The notes: generated from the letters alone by a model not told the origin. Shown: positions 8,465 through 18,880, numbered from the stretch's first letter. The stretch: DNA of 64,000 nt from Sphingomonadales bacterium (GCA_022844405.1 JALHLV010000012.1:1-64000); one strand, 5' to 3'. Numbers and translations are program-made.

Positions 8465-9292
8465 TCACGCCCGCGCCTTCGGCGACATGAGCTTCTGGAT
8501 CTGGCGGCTGTCGGCGACCAACCTGTCCTCGCTGTCCCAGATCTCGCCGTCTTCTTCGAAGAAGCCGCGGGTCAGCAGCCTGGTGGTGAAGCGGAAGCGC
8601 AGCCAGCCCGGCGCCGGCCGGCGGCGCAAATGGGTGGTCAGCTCGATGGTGGGGACCCAGCCGGTGGCACCGACCACGTTGAAGATGGCGGGCGGCACCG
8701 CGTCGGCGAACATCAGCACCGAATAGAAATCGGGCGCGGTGCCGTCGCGGAACCGGATATAGCCGGCCATCTCGCCGACACCGTGAGGCGTCGCCCGCGC
8801 CCATCCCATGTGCGTGGGATGGAACCGCATGTCGATGTGCTCCTGGAACGCGGGCGACTTGCCCGGCAGGTAGGGGTGCGGCACGCAGTCTTCCGGCGGC
8901 GGCAGGTCGGGCGGCATGGCGTGCACCACCGACTGGCCGCTGGCGATGTCGAAATCGGTGAATGTGGCGGTGAAATGGGTGCGCTGCACGCCGTCCTGGA
9001 TCAGCCGTGCCAGGCCGGTCGAGGTGGTCAGGCTCCGGCCGAGCAGCTCGGTGCGTATCTCGACCGGCCCGGTCGACGAACGCTTCATGTAGTGGCCGGT
9101 GACGGAGAGCGGATGGGGATGCGCCACGGTGCCGGCGATGGCGCGGGCGGCGATGGCCATCAGATAGCCACCGTTCGGCGTGCCGCCAGCAATGCCCCAG
9201 GTCTCGTGGAAGTGGGCGTCGAACCGGCTGTCGCCCACCTTCTCCACGGCGGTCTCGGAGTCGAAGAACGAGGGCGTGACGGCAATCGACAT
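8465..9292 (-). CDS. Acyl-CoA thioesterase, double hot-dog family
   Basis: A 275-residue thioesterase of the TesB-like / 4HBT_3 group. The N-terminal hot-dog has TPNGGYLMAIAARAI, typical of this family, followed by HPLSVTGHYMKRSSTGPVEI and a second hot-dog from about residue 150 with TTHLRRRPAPGWLRFRF. It would hydrolyse medium- or long-chain acyl-CoA. It is a single gene upstream of the RND operon on the same strand direction, with 65 nt between them and no visible terminator. Confidence 0.8.
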   Translation of the reverse strand: MSIAVTPSFFDSETAVEKVGDSRFDAHFHETWGIAGGTPNGGYLMAIAARAIAGTVAHPHPLSVTGHYMKRSSTGPVEIRTELLGRSLTTSTGLARLIQDGVQRTHFTATFTDFDIASGQSVVHAMPPDLPPPEDCVPHPYLPGKSPAFQEHIDMRFHPTHMGWARATPHGVGEMAGYIRFRDGTAPDFYSVLMFADAVPPAIFNVVGATGWVPTIELTTHLRRRPAPGWLRFRFTTRLLTRGFFEEDGEIWDSEDRLVADSRQIQKLMSPKARA

Positions 9293-9357
9293 GGCAGGCG
9301 CTTTCCTTGGCAGACCGGCGACGGCTTAGCGAACTTGCCCGCCGCTGGCAATGGCCG

Positions 9358-12300
9358 TCACTCGCCCGGGCGGGGCGGCGCGTCGGGCTCCATGTCGCCT
9401 TTCGGGTCGGGCGAGCCGAAGGTCAGCCGGCTGGCGTGCCGGCCGAGCCAGGCCTGGATATCGTCGACCACCGTGAACACCACCGGCACATAGACCAGGC
9501 TGAGCAGGGTCGAGGTGATCAGGCCGCCGATGACGGCGATGGCCATCGGCGCGCGGAACTCGGTGTCGGCGCCGATGCCCACGGCGATGGGCAGCATGCC
9601 GGCGCCCATGGCCAGCGTGGTCATGATGATCGGCCGGGCACGCTTGTGGCAGGCATCGAGCAATGCGTCGCGCCGACTGGCACCACGTTCCTCGCGCGAG
9701 ACGATCGCGTATTCCACCAGGAGGATGGAGTTTTTCGCCGCCACGCCCATCAGCATCAGGATGCCGATCAGCGGCGGCACCGACACCGGGATGTCGAGGA
9801 TCAGCAGCAGGCCAAGCGCGCCGCCGATGGACAGCGGCAGCGCGGTCAGGATGGTGACCGGATAGGCGAAGTTCTTGAACAGCAGCGCCAGCACGAAATA
9901 CATCAGCAGCACGCCGGTGACGACGGCGACGGCGAAGCCGAGGAACATCTCGCCGAAGTTCTCGTTGTCGCCGGTCGGCACTTCGAACACGCCCGGCGGC
10001 AGATTCTTCATGGCCGGCAGCGCGTAGACCGTCTCGGCCGCGTTCCCCAGCGGAATCCCGGCAAGCTCGGCCTCGACGACCGCGCTGCGGCGGCGGTCGA
10101 GCCGGTCGATCTGGGACGGCCCCGCGCCGAACGACACCTCGGCGACCGACGACAGCGGCACGGATCCGCCGGCGGCGGTGTGCACCCGCAGGTTACGGAT
10201 CGTCTCGAGGTCGTGCCGGGCGCGCTCGAGCAGCATCAGGCGGATCGGTATCTGGCGGTCCGACAGGTTGTACTTGGGCAGGTTCACGTCCACGTCGCCC
10301 AGCGTGGCGATGCGCACCGCCTGGCTGATGGTCATGGTGGCGACGCCGAGCGAGGCGGCCTTGTCGGGCTTGGGCGTGATCAGGACTTCGGGCCGCGCCA
10401 GGTTGGCGGTCGAGGCGACGTTGTTGAAGCCCGGCAGGTTGCGCATTTCACGCTCGAGCTGGCGCGTGGCCTTGGTCAGGGCCGCGCCATCGTCGCTGAC
10501 CAGCGCGATCTGCAGCTTGGAGCCGCTCGACCCATCGGCGCCGAAGCGCACCCGCACGCCGGGGACGGCGAGCAGCGCGGGACTGACCTCGGCCTCGAGC
10601 TCCAGCTGACTGAGCGCGCGCTGGCTCATGGGCACCAGGTTGACGGTCATGATCGCCCGCCGCACGTCGCCCTGGCTGGAACCGCCGCCGCCGGGGCCGA
10701 CCAGCGTCAGCGAGGTGCCCAGCGACGCGTAGATCGACTTCACCTCGGGTCGCTGCTTCAGGATCTCGGACAGCCTGGCGACTGCCTCGTCGGTGTCGGC
10801 CAACGTCGAGCCTGGCGGCAGCTCGACCGACATGACCATGCGGCCGGTGTCGCTCGACGGCACGAAATCGAACTTCATGAACGCCGCCATGCCGACCGAG
10901 ACGACGACGATCACCGCGCCCGACAACATCACCTTGATGGGGTGGTCGAGCGCCCAGGACACCATCGTCAGATAGCGCGGCATCCAGAACGGCTCGTCGT
11001 GCCGGCGTTCGCCACCCTTCAAGAGGTAGGCGCCCATCAGCGGCGTGATGGTGCGCGCCACCAGCAGCGAGAACAGCACCGAGACGCAGGCGCAGATAGC
11101 GAACGCCCTGAAGAACTGGCCGACAACGCCCGGCATGAAGCCCACCGGTGCGAACACGGCGACGATGGTCATGGTGGTGGCGACGACGGCGAGCCCGATC
11201 TCGTCGGCGGCCTCGATCGCCGCCGGATACGGCGCCTTGCCGGCGCGCATGTGCCTGACGATGTTCTCGATCTCGACGATGGCGTCATCGACCAGGATGC
11301 CCACGGTGATGGCGAGCGCGAGCAGGGTGACGATGTTGAACGACTGGTCGAACAGCGCCATCACCGCGAAGGTCGGGATCAGCGACAGCGGCATGGCCAG
11401 GGCCGAGATGAACGTCGCCCGCGCGTCGCGCAGGAACCACCAAACGACGACGACCGCCAGCAGCGCGCCGAGCAGCAACGCCTCGAGCGAGGCGAGATAG
11501 CTGACGCGCACCCATTCGTCGGCCGACGTGACTTCCTCGATCCTGACGTCGTCACGCGACTCGTCCAATTTGCCGACAGCCTCGCGAACCGCCTCGGCCA
11601 CATGCACCTCGCTGGCGCCGCGGGTGCGGATGACGCCGAAGCCGACCACTTCCTGGCCGTTGTAGCGCGCGCGGGTGCGCGGCTCGGCCCACGCATCCTC
11701 TACCTTGCCGAGATCGGACAGCCGCACCGTGCGCCCGTCGGGCAGGTTGATCAGGCTGGCGCCGAGGTCCTTCACGGTGGTGGCGCTGCCCAGTGTGCGG
11801 ATCGAATGCTCTGACTGGCCTATGTCGGACCGGCCGCCGGGCAGGTTGGCATTGATCAGGCGCAGCTGCTGGCTGACCTCGCCGGCGGTGATGCCCAGAG
11901 ACGCCATGCGTTCGGGATCGAGCCGAACGGCGATCTCCCGGCTGACGCCGCCCTGGCGCTCGACCTCGGCGACACCGCGCACGGCGAGCAGCGACTTGGC
12001 GACGTCGTTGTCGACGAACCAGCTGAGCGCCTGGGGCGACATGCCTTCGGCGCGGACGACGAACGTCACCAGCTGGGCGCCCGAGGCGTCGACCCGTTCC
12101 ACCGTCGGCTCCTCGACGTCGGCCGGCAGGTCGGGCCGGATGCTGGTCACGGCGTTGCGGACGTCGTTGGTGGCCCGGTCGGTGTCGGTGCCGAGGAAAA
12201 ACTCCACGCTGGTGACTGAAATGCCATCATTGATCGTCGAGCGGATGTGCTTGACGCCGCCGAGGCCGGCGACCGAGTCCTCGATCAGCCGGGCGACCTG

Positions 12301-12486
12301 GGTTTCCATCTCCGATGGCGCCGCGCCGGGCTGGGCGATGGTGACGATGATGGCCGGGACTTCCAGATCCGGCACGTTGTTGATACGCAGCGTGGTGTAG
12401 GAGGCGATGCCGGCGATCACGAGGCCGACGAACAGGACGATCGTGGGAACGGGATTCCGGATCGACCAGGAGGACAGATTCCTCAT
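9358..12486 (-). CDS. RND multidrug efflux transporter (HAE-1 family)
   Basis: A 1042-residue inner-membrane proton-driven pump. N-terminal SIRNPVPTIVLFVGLVIAG is TM1. The adjacent proton-relay aspartates of TM4 are kept (GILVDDAIVEIENI), as is the TM10 lysine (VAAKNSILLVEYA). Two large periplasmic loops lie at about residues 35-335 and 560-860. It overlaps the upstream fusion-protein gene by 4 nt (ATGA), so the two are translationally coupled. No outer-membrane channel gene or local regulator is adjacent. Substrates are unknown. Confidence 0.93.
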   Translation of the reverse strand: MRNLSSWSIRNPVPTIVLFVGLVIAGIASYTTLRINNVPDLEVPAIIVTIAQPGAAPSEMETQVARLIEDSVAGLGGVKHIRSTINDGISVTSVEFFLGTDTDRATNDVRNAVTSIRPDLPADVEEPTVERVDASGAQLVTFVVRAEGMSPQALSWFVDNDVAKSLLAVRGVAEVERQGGVSREIAVRLDPERMASLGITAGEVSQQLRLINANLPGGRSDIGQSEHSIRTLGSATTVKDLGASLINLPDGRTVRLSDLGKVEDAWAEPRTRARYNGQEVVGFGVIRTRGASEVHVAEAVREAVGKLDESRDDVRIEEVTSADEWVRVSYLASLEALLLGALLAVVVVWWFLRDARATFISALAMPLSLIPTFAVMALFDQSFNIVTLLALAITVGILVDDAIVEIENIVRHMRAGKAPYPAAIEAADEIGLAVVATTMTIVAVFAPVGFMPGVVGQFFRAFAICACVSVLFSLLVARTITPLMGAYLLKGGERRHDEPFWMPRYLTMVSWALDHPIKVMLSGAVIVVVSVGMAAFMKFDFVPSSDTGRMVMSVELPPGSTLADTDEAVARLSEILKQRPEVKSIYASLGTSLTLVGPGGGGSSQGDVRRAIMTVNLVPMSQRALSQLELEAEVSPALLAVPGVRVRFGADGSSGSKLQIALVSDDGAALTKATRQLEREMRNLPGFNNVASTANLARPEVLITPKPDKAASLGVATMTISQAVRIATLGDVDVNLPKYNLSDRQIPIRLMLLERARHDLETIRNLRVHTAAGGSVPLSSVAEVSFGAGPSQIDRLDRRRSAVVEAELAGIPLGNAAETVYALPAMKNLPPGVFEVPTGDNENFGEMFLGFAVAVVTGVLLMYFVLALLFKNFAYPVTILTALPLSIGGALGLLLILDIPVSVPPLIGILMLMGVAAKNSILLVEYAIVSREERGASRRDALLDACHKRARPIIMTTLAMGAGMLPIAVGIGADTEFRAPMAIAVIGGLITSTLLSLVYVPVVFTVVDDIQAWLGRHASRLTFGSPDPKGDMEPDAPPRPGE

Positions 12487-13619
12487 TTCGGGCCGGGCTC
12501 GGTCTTGGCAAGCGGCGGGGCGTTGCCCTCGGGATCGCGCGCCACCGTCACGCGGTCGCCGTCCTCGAGGAAGCCGGCTCCCTTGAGCGCGATCTCGTCG
12601 CCGGCGGCAAGCCCGCTGCGAATCTCGACATTGTCGCCGGAGCGGTCACCGGTCTCGACCTTGCGGAATCGGACGGTGTCGCCCTTGGCGGTGACGAACA
12701 CACCGGCGGCGCCTTCCCGGTAGACGATGGCCGAGGCCGGCACCATGAGCGCCGCGCTGTCGCGCACGGCGATGCTGGCCTGGGCGAACATGCCCGGGCG
12801 GAAGCCAGCACCGACAGGCAAAGCGATATGCGCCAGGCCAAGCCGGGACTTGGTATCGACGCTGGGCGCGACGGCGCGGATGGTGGCCGCAGCCGTCGGC
12901 AGGCCATCGGCGGTGACCTGGACGGTGAGACCGGGCGTCAACGTCGCGAGCATGGTTTCGGGGATTTCGGCGTCGAGCTCGAGCCGGCTGTCGCGCACCA
13001 CGCGGAACAGCTGGTCGCCCGAATTGACGATCTGGCCGATGACGGCGCTGCGCGCCGAGATATAGCCGTCGTCGGGCGAGGTGATGCGCGTCTGGGCCAG
13101 CCTGGCGAGAGTCTCGTCGCGCGACGCCTGCGCCACCGTGAGCTGCGCCTGGGCGGTGCCAGCAGCGGCGCGCCTGGCATCGGCGGTCTGGCCGCTGATG
13201 TGCCCCTTGGGCAACAGTTCCTCGGCGCGCTTCAGGTTGGCCTGGGCTTCCGTCAACGTCGCCCTCGCCGCGACGATGTTCGCCTCCTGCTGGGCGAGCT
13301 GTGCGCGCAGCACCGAGTCATTGAGCCGCGCGAGCACCTGGCCGCGCTTGACTTCGGCACCCTCGTCGACCAGCACCTCGGTGATCGCCAGCCCGCCGAC
13401 CTCGGCGCCGACCGGCATCTCCTCCCAGGCGACGACCGTGCCCATGACCGCGATCGCCCGCGGCATGGGCTTGGTCTTGGCGGCAACGGTGGTGACCGTC
13501 ATGGCCGACTTGACGGCGGCATCGCCAGGCGATGCCGCGTCACCGCACGCGGCGATCAGCGCGGTGCCCAACAGGGTCGTCAGTAACCCGATCCTGAGTG
13601 GATGTCGAAGGAGTCGCAT
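12483..13619 (-). CDS. RND efflux periplasmic adaptor (membrane fusion lipoprotein)
   Basis: A 378-residue adaptor with a lipobox (GTALIAAC) at the end of its signal peptide, so it is anchored in the inner membrane. Then come a lipoyl/barrel-sandwich half (VDEGAEVKRGQVLARL), a coiled-coil hairpin with LAQQEANIVAARATL and QAQLTVAQASRDETLARLAQ, and the beta-barrel half (ISARSAVIGQIVNSGDQLFRV). I start at 13619, where AAGG precedes the ATG and the lipoprotein signal begins. An in-frame ATG at 13658 has no ribosome site. It links the RND pump encoded next to an outer-membrane channel encoded elsewhere. Confidence 0.9.
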   Translation of the reverse strand: MRLLRHPLRIGLLTTLLGTALIAACGDAASPGDAAVKSAMTVTTVAAKTKPMPRAIAVMGTVVAWEEMPVGAEVGGLAITEVLVDEGAEVKRGQVLARLNDSVLRAQLAQQEANIVAARATLTEAQANLKRAEELLPKGHISGQTADARRAAAGTAQAQLTVAQASRDETLARLAQTRITSPDDGYISARSAVIGQIVNSGDQLFRVVRDSRLELDAEIPETMLATLTPGLTVQVTADGLPTAAATIRAVAPSVDTKSRLGLAHIALPVGAGFRPGMFAQASIAVRDSAALMVPASAIVYREGAAGVFVTAKGDTVRFRKVETGDRSGDNVEIRSGLAAGDEIALKGAGFLEDGDRVTVARDPEGNAPPLAKTEPGPK

Positions 13620-13965
13620 GAGGCCCTTGAGCGTTACATCCGGCGCGATACTGAGCATTGGACGTCCGGGCGGACCGTCAATCCATGTGTGATAGCTATG
13701 TCGTGCATAACCCGTTCAGCTCCTGCCGGTACGGACACTCACGAAAATCAACCGGCCCTTCGCATTCGCCGCGCGAGCGACTTATAAGGCGCGCCGCCAT
13801 GCCGGCCAAGAACTTATCGCCTTTACTCGAATGATAAGGCAGGCATTTTCCGAATAGCAGCACTTCTGCAACGCAATATCGAACAAGCGCTCTTCGGAAA
13901 CGCACGGGGCACGACGCAATCGTCACCGGTGCTTGTTGAACTCCGCTCCAGGACGCGCGGAACGG
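13620..13965. other. Intergenic region, 346 nt
   Basis: No convincing gene on either strand. It must hold the promoter of the efflux operon. An inverted repeat CTTATC / GATAAG (13813-13818 and 13833-13838, 14-nt spacer) is a possible operator. I see no terminator for the transglycosylase gene at its right end. Confidence 0.4.
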
Positions 13966-15621
13966 TCAGCGCTGGTTAACCGCCACGGGCGGAGCAGGGA
14001 CGGCTGCGCCTGGCTGGGTGACGGCGGGCTGGGCGACCGCCGGCTCCGGAGGCTTCTCGCGCAGCAGCGGGTCACCGACGGTGATGCGGTATGCCGTGTA
14101 GTATTTGTAGATGTTGGAGACGTATTCCACCGTCTTGCGGCCCATGGTCTGCGCGGCGGCGAGTTCGACGTTCTGGAACCAGATGTTGGGGTCGAGCCCG
14201 CGCTTGACGGCGGCGTCGCGGATGATCTCCAGGTTCTTCGGCCCCACATTGTAGCCGACGAACGCCATCAGCGTGCGGTTCATCTGGCTGATATTGGGAT
14301 CGTCCAGATAGGAGTCCGCTATGTATCTCAGATATTTGGCCGCCGCCTCCACGTTGCGCGCGGCATCCTTCTCGATGCCCTTGATGGCGACGGCCGAGGT
14401 GGCGGCCGTCGTCGGGGTCATCTGCATCATGCCCACCGGACCGTAGGGATTGCGGGCCTGCTGGTTGAGCCGCGATTCCTGGTAGCCGAGCGCCAGCATC
14501 ATCAGGTGGTCGAAGTCGTAGGCGTCGCCGTACTTCTTGAACATGTCGATGGCCTGGTTGAACTTCTCGATCTCGTTCTGGGCCGTCGCGTTGGTGGGGA
14601 GCGCGGTTTCGCCGAGATATTTTCTGAGCGACGCGCCGCCGGCGAAAGCCTCGCCCTGGCCGCGGGCGGTGAATCCCTCGAGCAGTCGCCTCAGTTCCGG
14701 GCTGTCCTTGCGCACCGCCCAGCCGAGCGCCGTACCACCCCGGTCCAGCAAGTCGCCGTTCACCACCACGCCGGGAACGATCTTGCTCCAGAAGGCCGCC
14801 ACGTAACCGTCAACGACGGCGATGTTGACCAGGCCGCCGCTGACCATCTGCAGCAGGTCCTCGTCCTGCAGATCTTCGGGCGCCGCGATCAGCCTGATCG
14901 GCCGCCTGCCCTGCGCTTCGAGCCGGCCGCTGAACGCGCGCAGAGGTTCGTATGAGGCGTTCGACCTGTGGATCACCACCTCTCGCCCGGACAGGTCGTC
15001 CAGCGTGCCGACGGGGTCGCCGCGCTTGCGGGTGATGATGACCGCGCCGCTGTCGGGTGCCAGCGAGCCGCCGAAATCGATCTTGCCCTGGCCGTCCTCG
15101 CCGATGGACAGACCGCCGGCCGCCATGTCGCCCAATCCCGCCATCAAGTCGGACAGCAGCCGTTCCTCGGGCACCGGGACGAACACCACCTTCAGCCCCT
15201 TCTGGCCCGGCTCCGGCGAGGACTGCTGGTTGGCCCATTTCTCCAGCGATACGCCAAGATCGTGGACGACGCCCATCTCCTTGTTCTTGTCGTAGAAGAA
15301 CAGCGTCTTGCTGTACGGCACCAGGATACGGATGATCTGCCGGTCCTTCATGCCGTCCAGATCGCCGGTCCACGGACTGGGATTGCGGTCCACGCGCGAC
15401 GGCTCCGGGGCCGGAGGCTTGGGTTTCACCTCTGTGACGAGGACCCGCTTGTGCTGGGACGGCGCGGTTTCGGCGCGCGCGGCGAGGCCGCCTGCCGACA
15501 GGACCAACGCGAGCCCAAGGGCCGCCAGTCGCAGTGCCGCGTTACCACCTCGTGGCCGGATTATGTCAGCGGGCCAAGCCAATGCCGCTCCTTTTACCGT
15601 CCGGGGGCGCCATAAAAGCAC
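13966..15621 (-). CDS. MltF-like lytic transglycosylase with solute-binding domain
   Basis: A 551-residue secreted enzyme. A signal peptide lies around residues 29-49 (LRLAALGLALVLSAGGLAARA), after a long N-region that makes the start uncertain. A family 3 solute-binding-like domain follows (IIRILVPYSKTLFFYD ... VVIHRSNASYEPL ... NIAVVDGY), then a C-terminal SLT domain from about residue 370. In the SLT domain the catalytic glutamate is in ALGYQESRLNQQ, followed by GPVGMMQMTPTTA and YNVGPKN. This is MltF architecture: it cleaves murein to 1,6-anhydro-muropeptides. The tail is Pro/Ala/Val-rich and low complexity. It is transcribed away from the TonB receptor gene. Confidence 0.85.
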   Translation of the reverse strand: MLLWRPRTVKGAALAWPADIIRPRGGNAALRLAALGLALVLSAGGLAARAETAPSQHKRVLVTEVKPKPPAPEPSRVDRNPSPWTGDLDGMKDRQIIRILVPYSKTLFFYDKNKEMGVVHDLGVSLEKWANQQSSPEPGQKGLKVVFVPVPEERLLSDLMAGLGDMAAGGLSIGEDGQGKIDFGGSLAPDSGAVIITRKRGDPVGTLDDLSGREVVIHRSNASYEPLRAFSGRLEAQGRRPIRLIAAPEDLQDEDLLQMVSGGLVNIAVVDGYVAAFWSKIVPGVVVNGDLLDRGGTALGWAVRKDSPELRRLLEGFTARGQGEAFAGGASLRKYLGETALPTNATAQNEIEKFNQAIDMFKKYGDAYDFDHLMMLALGYQESRLNQQARNPYGPVGMMQMTPTTAATSAVAIKGIEKDAARNVEAAAKYLRYIADSYLDDPNISQMNRTLMAFVGYNVGPKNLEIIRDAAVKRGLDPNIWFQNVELAAAQTMGRKTVEYVSNIYKYYTAYRITVGDPLLREKPPEPAVAQPAVTQPGAAVPAPPVAVNQR

Positions 15622-16187
15622 GGACCCATGTCTCGCGCCACCCCGACCAACCAGGCGCCGAAGGCTGCCTCGGGCCGCGCATGGCCGCTCCCCTCCGACG
15701 CCAGATGTCCCGCGGCGTCCCCTGTTTTCCGCAGGGCCATGTCCGTAAGGGACAATTCGGGCTTTTTCGTGCCGTCCGCAAGGTGGCGACGTTCACGATC
15801 CGCTGCGGCCTACCCGCCGATTCGCTCGTTTCCCGACAATCCTTTTGCGCCGGTCGAGCGGCTGTCGCAAAGACGGGCCGGACCATCCCTGAAAGGTGCG
15901 CGGAGATTCAGCCAGCGCCCGTGACTGTAACTGATTTGACACACCTGTCACAAAGCCGACGGCGCCATAGAATTCACGCTTGAATGTTTATGCGCATCTA
16001 TGTTCTCATTTCGGTAACATCGAATGCGCGAATGCCACCTTGGGGAGGGTTGTACGTGCGTTGCCGGCTTCAGGGAGAGCCTACGGCGACGCGAGGCCTT
16101 AGGGGCCGAAATCCAGGACAATCCTTAAGAGTGAAACCAGAAATCCGGCGCCCGTCTCGGCCGCCGTCAACAGGGGAGATCAAAAGC
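15622..16187. other. Intergenic region, 566 nt, before the TonB-dependent receptor
   Basis: Divergent promoter region between the transglycosylase (-) and the TonB receptor (+). No gene with coding character is apparent. A dyad at 15937-15950 is described separately. The last 150 nt are purine-rich leader ending in GGGGAGATC before the GTG start of the receptor. I found no Fur box or known riboswitch. Confidence 0.4.
15937..15950 (+). promoter_or_regulatory. Dyad overlapping a TTGACA element
   Basis: TGACA-CACC-TGTCA forms a short inverted repeat. Its left arm is part of a perfect -35 hexamer TTGACA (15936-15941). No good -10 lies at 16-18 nt. It may be an operator of the receptor gene about 240 nt downstream. 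Weak support. Confidence 0.3.
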
Positions 16188-18824
16188 GTGATAACGATAC
16201 GACACCAATGGAGCGGCGGATTCTCCGGTCGCCTGCTCGCCGGCACGGCGGGAGTGGCGCTGCTGATCGGCTTGAGCGGGCCCGTTGCAGCCCAGGACAC
16301 CCCCGCGCCGCAGCCGACGCAGCAACAGCCCGCGCCACAGGCCCGGGTATCGACGATCGAAACCGTCATGGTGAGCGCCCGCAAGACCGAGGAGCGCGCC
16401 CTCGACACGCCGGTCGCCCTGTCGGTGCTGACCGAGACCCAGATCCAGCGCTACAACACGACCGACGTGACGCAACTGACTGCCCAACTCCCGGGCGTCG
16501 AGGTCAACAAGGCCTCGGGCGGCGGCGCGGGCGGCAACTTCATCATCCGCGGCATCGGCCGCCAGGCGTCCGACTACGGCGCCGAACAGCCGGTCGCCTT
16601 CGTCATCGACGGCTTCTCGTTCACCCGCGGCCACATGGCGAGCGTCGGCTTCTTCGACCTGGCCGGCGTCGAAGTGCTTAAAGGTCCGCAGACCCTGTTC
16701 TTCGGCAAGAACAGCCCGGCGGGTGTGATCTCGGTCACCTCGATCAGCCCCGGCGAAGACTATGAGGGCTTCGCCAAGGTCAGTTACGAGTTCCGCTCCG
16801 AGGATCCGAGCATCGAATTCGGCGTGTCGATCCCGGTCAATGAGAAGCTGAGGATCCGCATCGCCGGCCGTGGCGAGTTCATGCAGGGCGGCTACTACAA
16901 GAACGACGGCGCCGAAATGATCGGCGTCCCGCGCAACCTGAGCCCGTTCGAGACCGATGCGCTCTACCCCACAAACCCCAACCAGTTCAGCGAGCAGCCC
17001 AGGACCAAGCAGTATGTGGGCCGCATCACCGCGGTGTTCGAGCCATCGGATAATTTCGACGCCACGCTGAAAATCTTCGCCGCGGACACCCGCGACAACG
17101 ACGCCGGCGCGGCGGCGGTCATCGCCTGCGCCGACGGCGTCGGCGGCAGCCCCTACCTGAACACCGGATTCTTCGGCCTGGTCAAGGATCCGACCCAGGT
17201 CTGCGACGGCAAGATCCGCTGGCGTCGTTCGGCCGTGCAGCCACCGCAGGCATGGTTCGACAGCAATCCGACGCTCGACGACAACGACGATCATTACTAC
17301 AACCATGTCCGCAACTTCCTCACCACCCTGGAGATGAACTGGCGGGTCACCGACGACCTGACGCTGACCTCGGTGTCGGGCTACTGGGACTACAAGCAGC
17401 GCGAGCTGACCCAGTACGACTATACCTACGGCGTCGTGGCATCGAAGCAGGGCGAAGGCGGCCACAGCTTCACCAGCGAACTGCGGTTGCGGTCCGATTA
17501 TGACGGCCCGGTCAACTTCATGCTCGGCGGCTTCTACGAGGACATGTTCCGCGACCTGGACGCCCCGGTGCAGATCTTCCCGCTGGGTCCGGCGCCCGAC
17601 AGTGCGTTCTATCCGGACTTCTACAACGGCAGCTTCCTCACCTATCACCACCACTACGACAACGACGTCACCAGCTGGTCGGTGTTCGGCGAAATGCGGT
17701 GGGACATCACCGACACCCTTGAGCTGTCGGGTGGCGTGCGCTACTCCGAGGACAACCGCAAGACCCACGGCATCCAGTACTTCAACCGCCTCGACCAGTT
17801 CTTTACGGCAATCGGCCTGCCCGAGACGGCCAATCCGTTCGCCCATTCCGGCACCGAGTACGACCTGACCCGCAGCTTCCACAACACCTCGCCGCAGGCG
17901 ACGTTGAGCTGGAAGCCCATGGACGACCTGATGGTGTACGTCGCCTACAAGACCGGTTACCAGGCGGCGGGCACCTCCAACCCCGGCACGATGGGCAACT
18001 TCTATTCGAAAAATGATGACGGCTCGATCCGGTTCGACAGCAACGGCAACCCGATCCGGGCGACCAGCGAAGAGGTCAACCCGATCCTGACCTTCGACGG
18101 ATCGACGGTTAAGGGTTTCGAAATCGGCATGAAAGGCTCGTGGTTCGACGGCATCCTGACCGGCGACATCGCGCTGTACCGCATGAAGTACAGTGACCTG
18201 CAGGTGGCGGTGTTCAACCCGGTGACCACCAACTTCACCATCCAGAACGCGGCGGGAGCCGTCAACAAGGGCATCGAGGGCAACATGTTCCTGCAGGCGA
18301 CCGACGCGCTGCAGTTCCGCGCGTCTGCCCAGTACAACGACCTGAAGTACAGCAGCTTCCCGGAAGCCCAGTGCTATGCGGGCCAGAACACCCCCGGCGC
18401 CGCGACCTATCGTCCGGAACTGGCGGTGTTGTGCGTCCCGACCGGCACCGGCGGCTTCGTTCAGGACATGTCCGGCGAAAACTATGGCGGCGCTCCGTTC
18501 CAGGGCACCGTCGGCTTCACCTGGGACACGGCGATCAGCGATCAGTGGAACTTCGCCCTTACCGGCGACGTGATCCACTTCACCAAGGGTCGCGAAGCGC
18601 TGCGCCAGCCGGGCACCGCCGTGCCGTCGCGTACCCTGATCAGCGCCTCGCTGCGCCTGTACCAGAGCGATGGTCCGTGGGAGTTCGCGCTGATCTGCTC
18701 GAACTGCGGCAACGATCACTACGTCTACAGCATCCAGGACAAGCCGCTGGCCAAGACCGGCGACTTCACCGGTCAGCTCGGCATGCCGCGCCTGATCACC
18801 ATCCAGTCGACCTACCGCTGGTAG
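16188..18824 (+). CDS. TonB-dependent outer-membrane receptor
   Basis: An 878-residue receptor from a GTG start at 16188, preceded by GGGGAG and followed directly by a signal peptide ending in GPVAAQ. The plug domain has TVMVSARKTEERALDTPVAL, NFIIRGIGR, and VEVLKGPQTLFFGKNSPAG. A long beta-barrel follows, ending in an aromatic residue (STYRW) as outer-membrane proteins do. There is no N-terminal STN signalling domain and no nearby ECF/FecR pair. The ligand is unknown; the overall look is that of the large catabolic receptor groups of sphingomonads and caulobacters. An upstream in-frame ATG at 15984 lacks a signal sequence. Confidence 0.92.
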   Translation: MITIRHQWSGGFSGRLLAGTAGVALLIGLSGPVAAQDTPAPQPTQQQPAPQARVSTIETVMVSARKTEERALDTPVALSVLTETQIQRYNTTDVTQLTAQLPGVEVNKASGGGAGGNFIIRGIGRQASDYGAEQPVAFVIDGFSFTRGHMASVGFFDLAGVEVLKGPQTLFFGKNSPAGVISVTSISPGEDYEGFAKVSYEFRSEDPSIEFGVSIPVNEKLRIRIAGRGEFMQGGYYKNDGAEMIGVPRNLSPFETDALYPTNPNQFSEQPRTKQYVGRITAVFEPSDNFDATLKIFAADTRDNDAGAAAVIACADGVGGSPYLNTGFFGLVKDPTQVCDGKIRWRRSAVQPPQAWFDSNPTLDDNDDHYYNHVRNFLTTLEMNWRVTDDLTLTSVSGYWDYKQRELTQYDYTYGVVASKQGEGGHSFTSELRLRSDYDGPVNFMLGGFYEDMFRDLDAPVQIFPLGPAPDSAFYPDFYNGSFLTYHHHYDNDVTSWSVFGEMRWDITDTLELSGGVRYSEDNRKTHGIQYFNRLDQFFTAIGLPETANPFAHSGTEYDLTRSFHNTSPQATLSWKPMDDLMVYVAYKTGYQAAGTSNPGTMGNFYSKNDDGSIRFDSNGNPIRATSEEVNPILTFDGSTVKGFEIGMKGSWFDGILTGDIALYRMKYSDLQVAVFNPVTTNFTIQNAAGAVNKGIEGNMFLQATDALQFRASAQYNDLKYSSFPEAQCYAGQNTPGAATYRPELAVLCVPTGTGGFVQDMSGENYGGAPFQGTVGFTWDTAISDQWNFALTGDVIHFTKGREALRQPGTAVPSRTLISASLRLYQSDGPWEFALICSNCGNDHYVYSIQDKPLAKTGDFTGQLGMPRLITIQSTYRW

Positions 18825-18841
18825 GCTGACCTTATCGGGGC

Positions 18842-18880
18842 GGGGCGGACCGGCAACCCCGGTCCGCCCCGTTTCCTTTT
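18842..18880 (+). terminator. Rho-independent terminator of the TonB receptor gene
   Basis: A perfect 12-bp GC stem (18842-18853 with 18859-18870), 5-nt loop, then GTTTCCTTTT. It sits 17 nt after the receptor stop codon. Confidence 0.88.

Noticed and set aside
13696-13926. 76-codon minus-strand ORF in the efflux upstream region
   Set aside because: No ribosome site, no recognisable family, and atypical codon use. Treated as noncoding.
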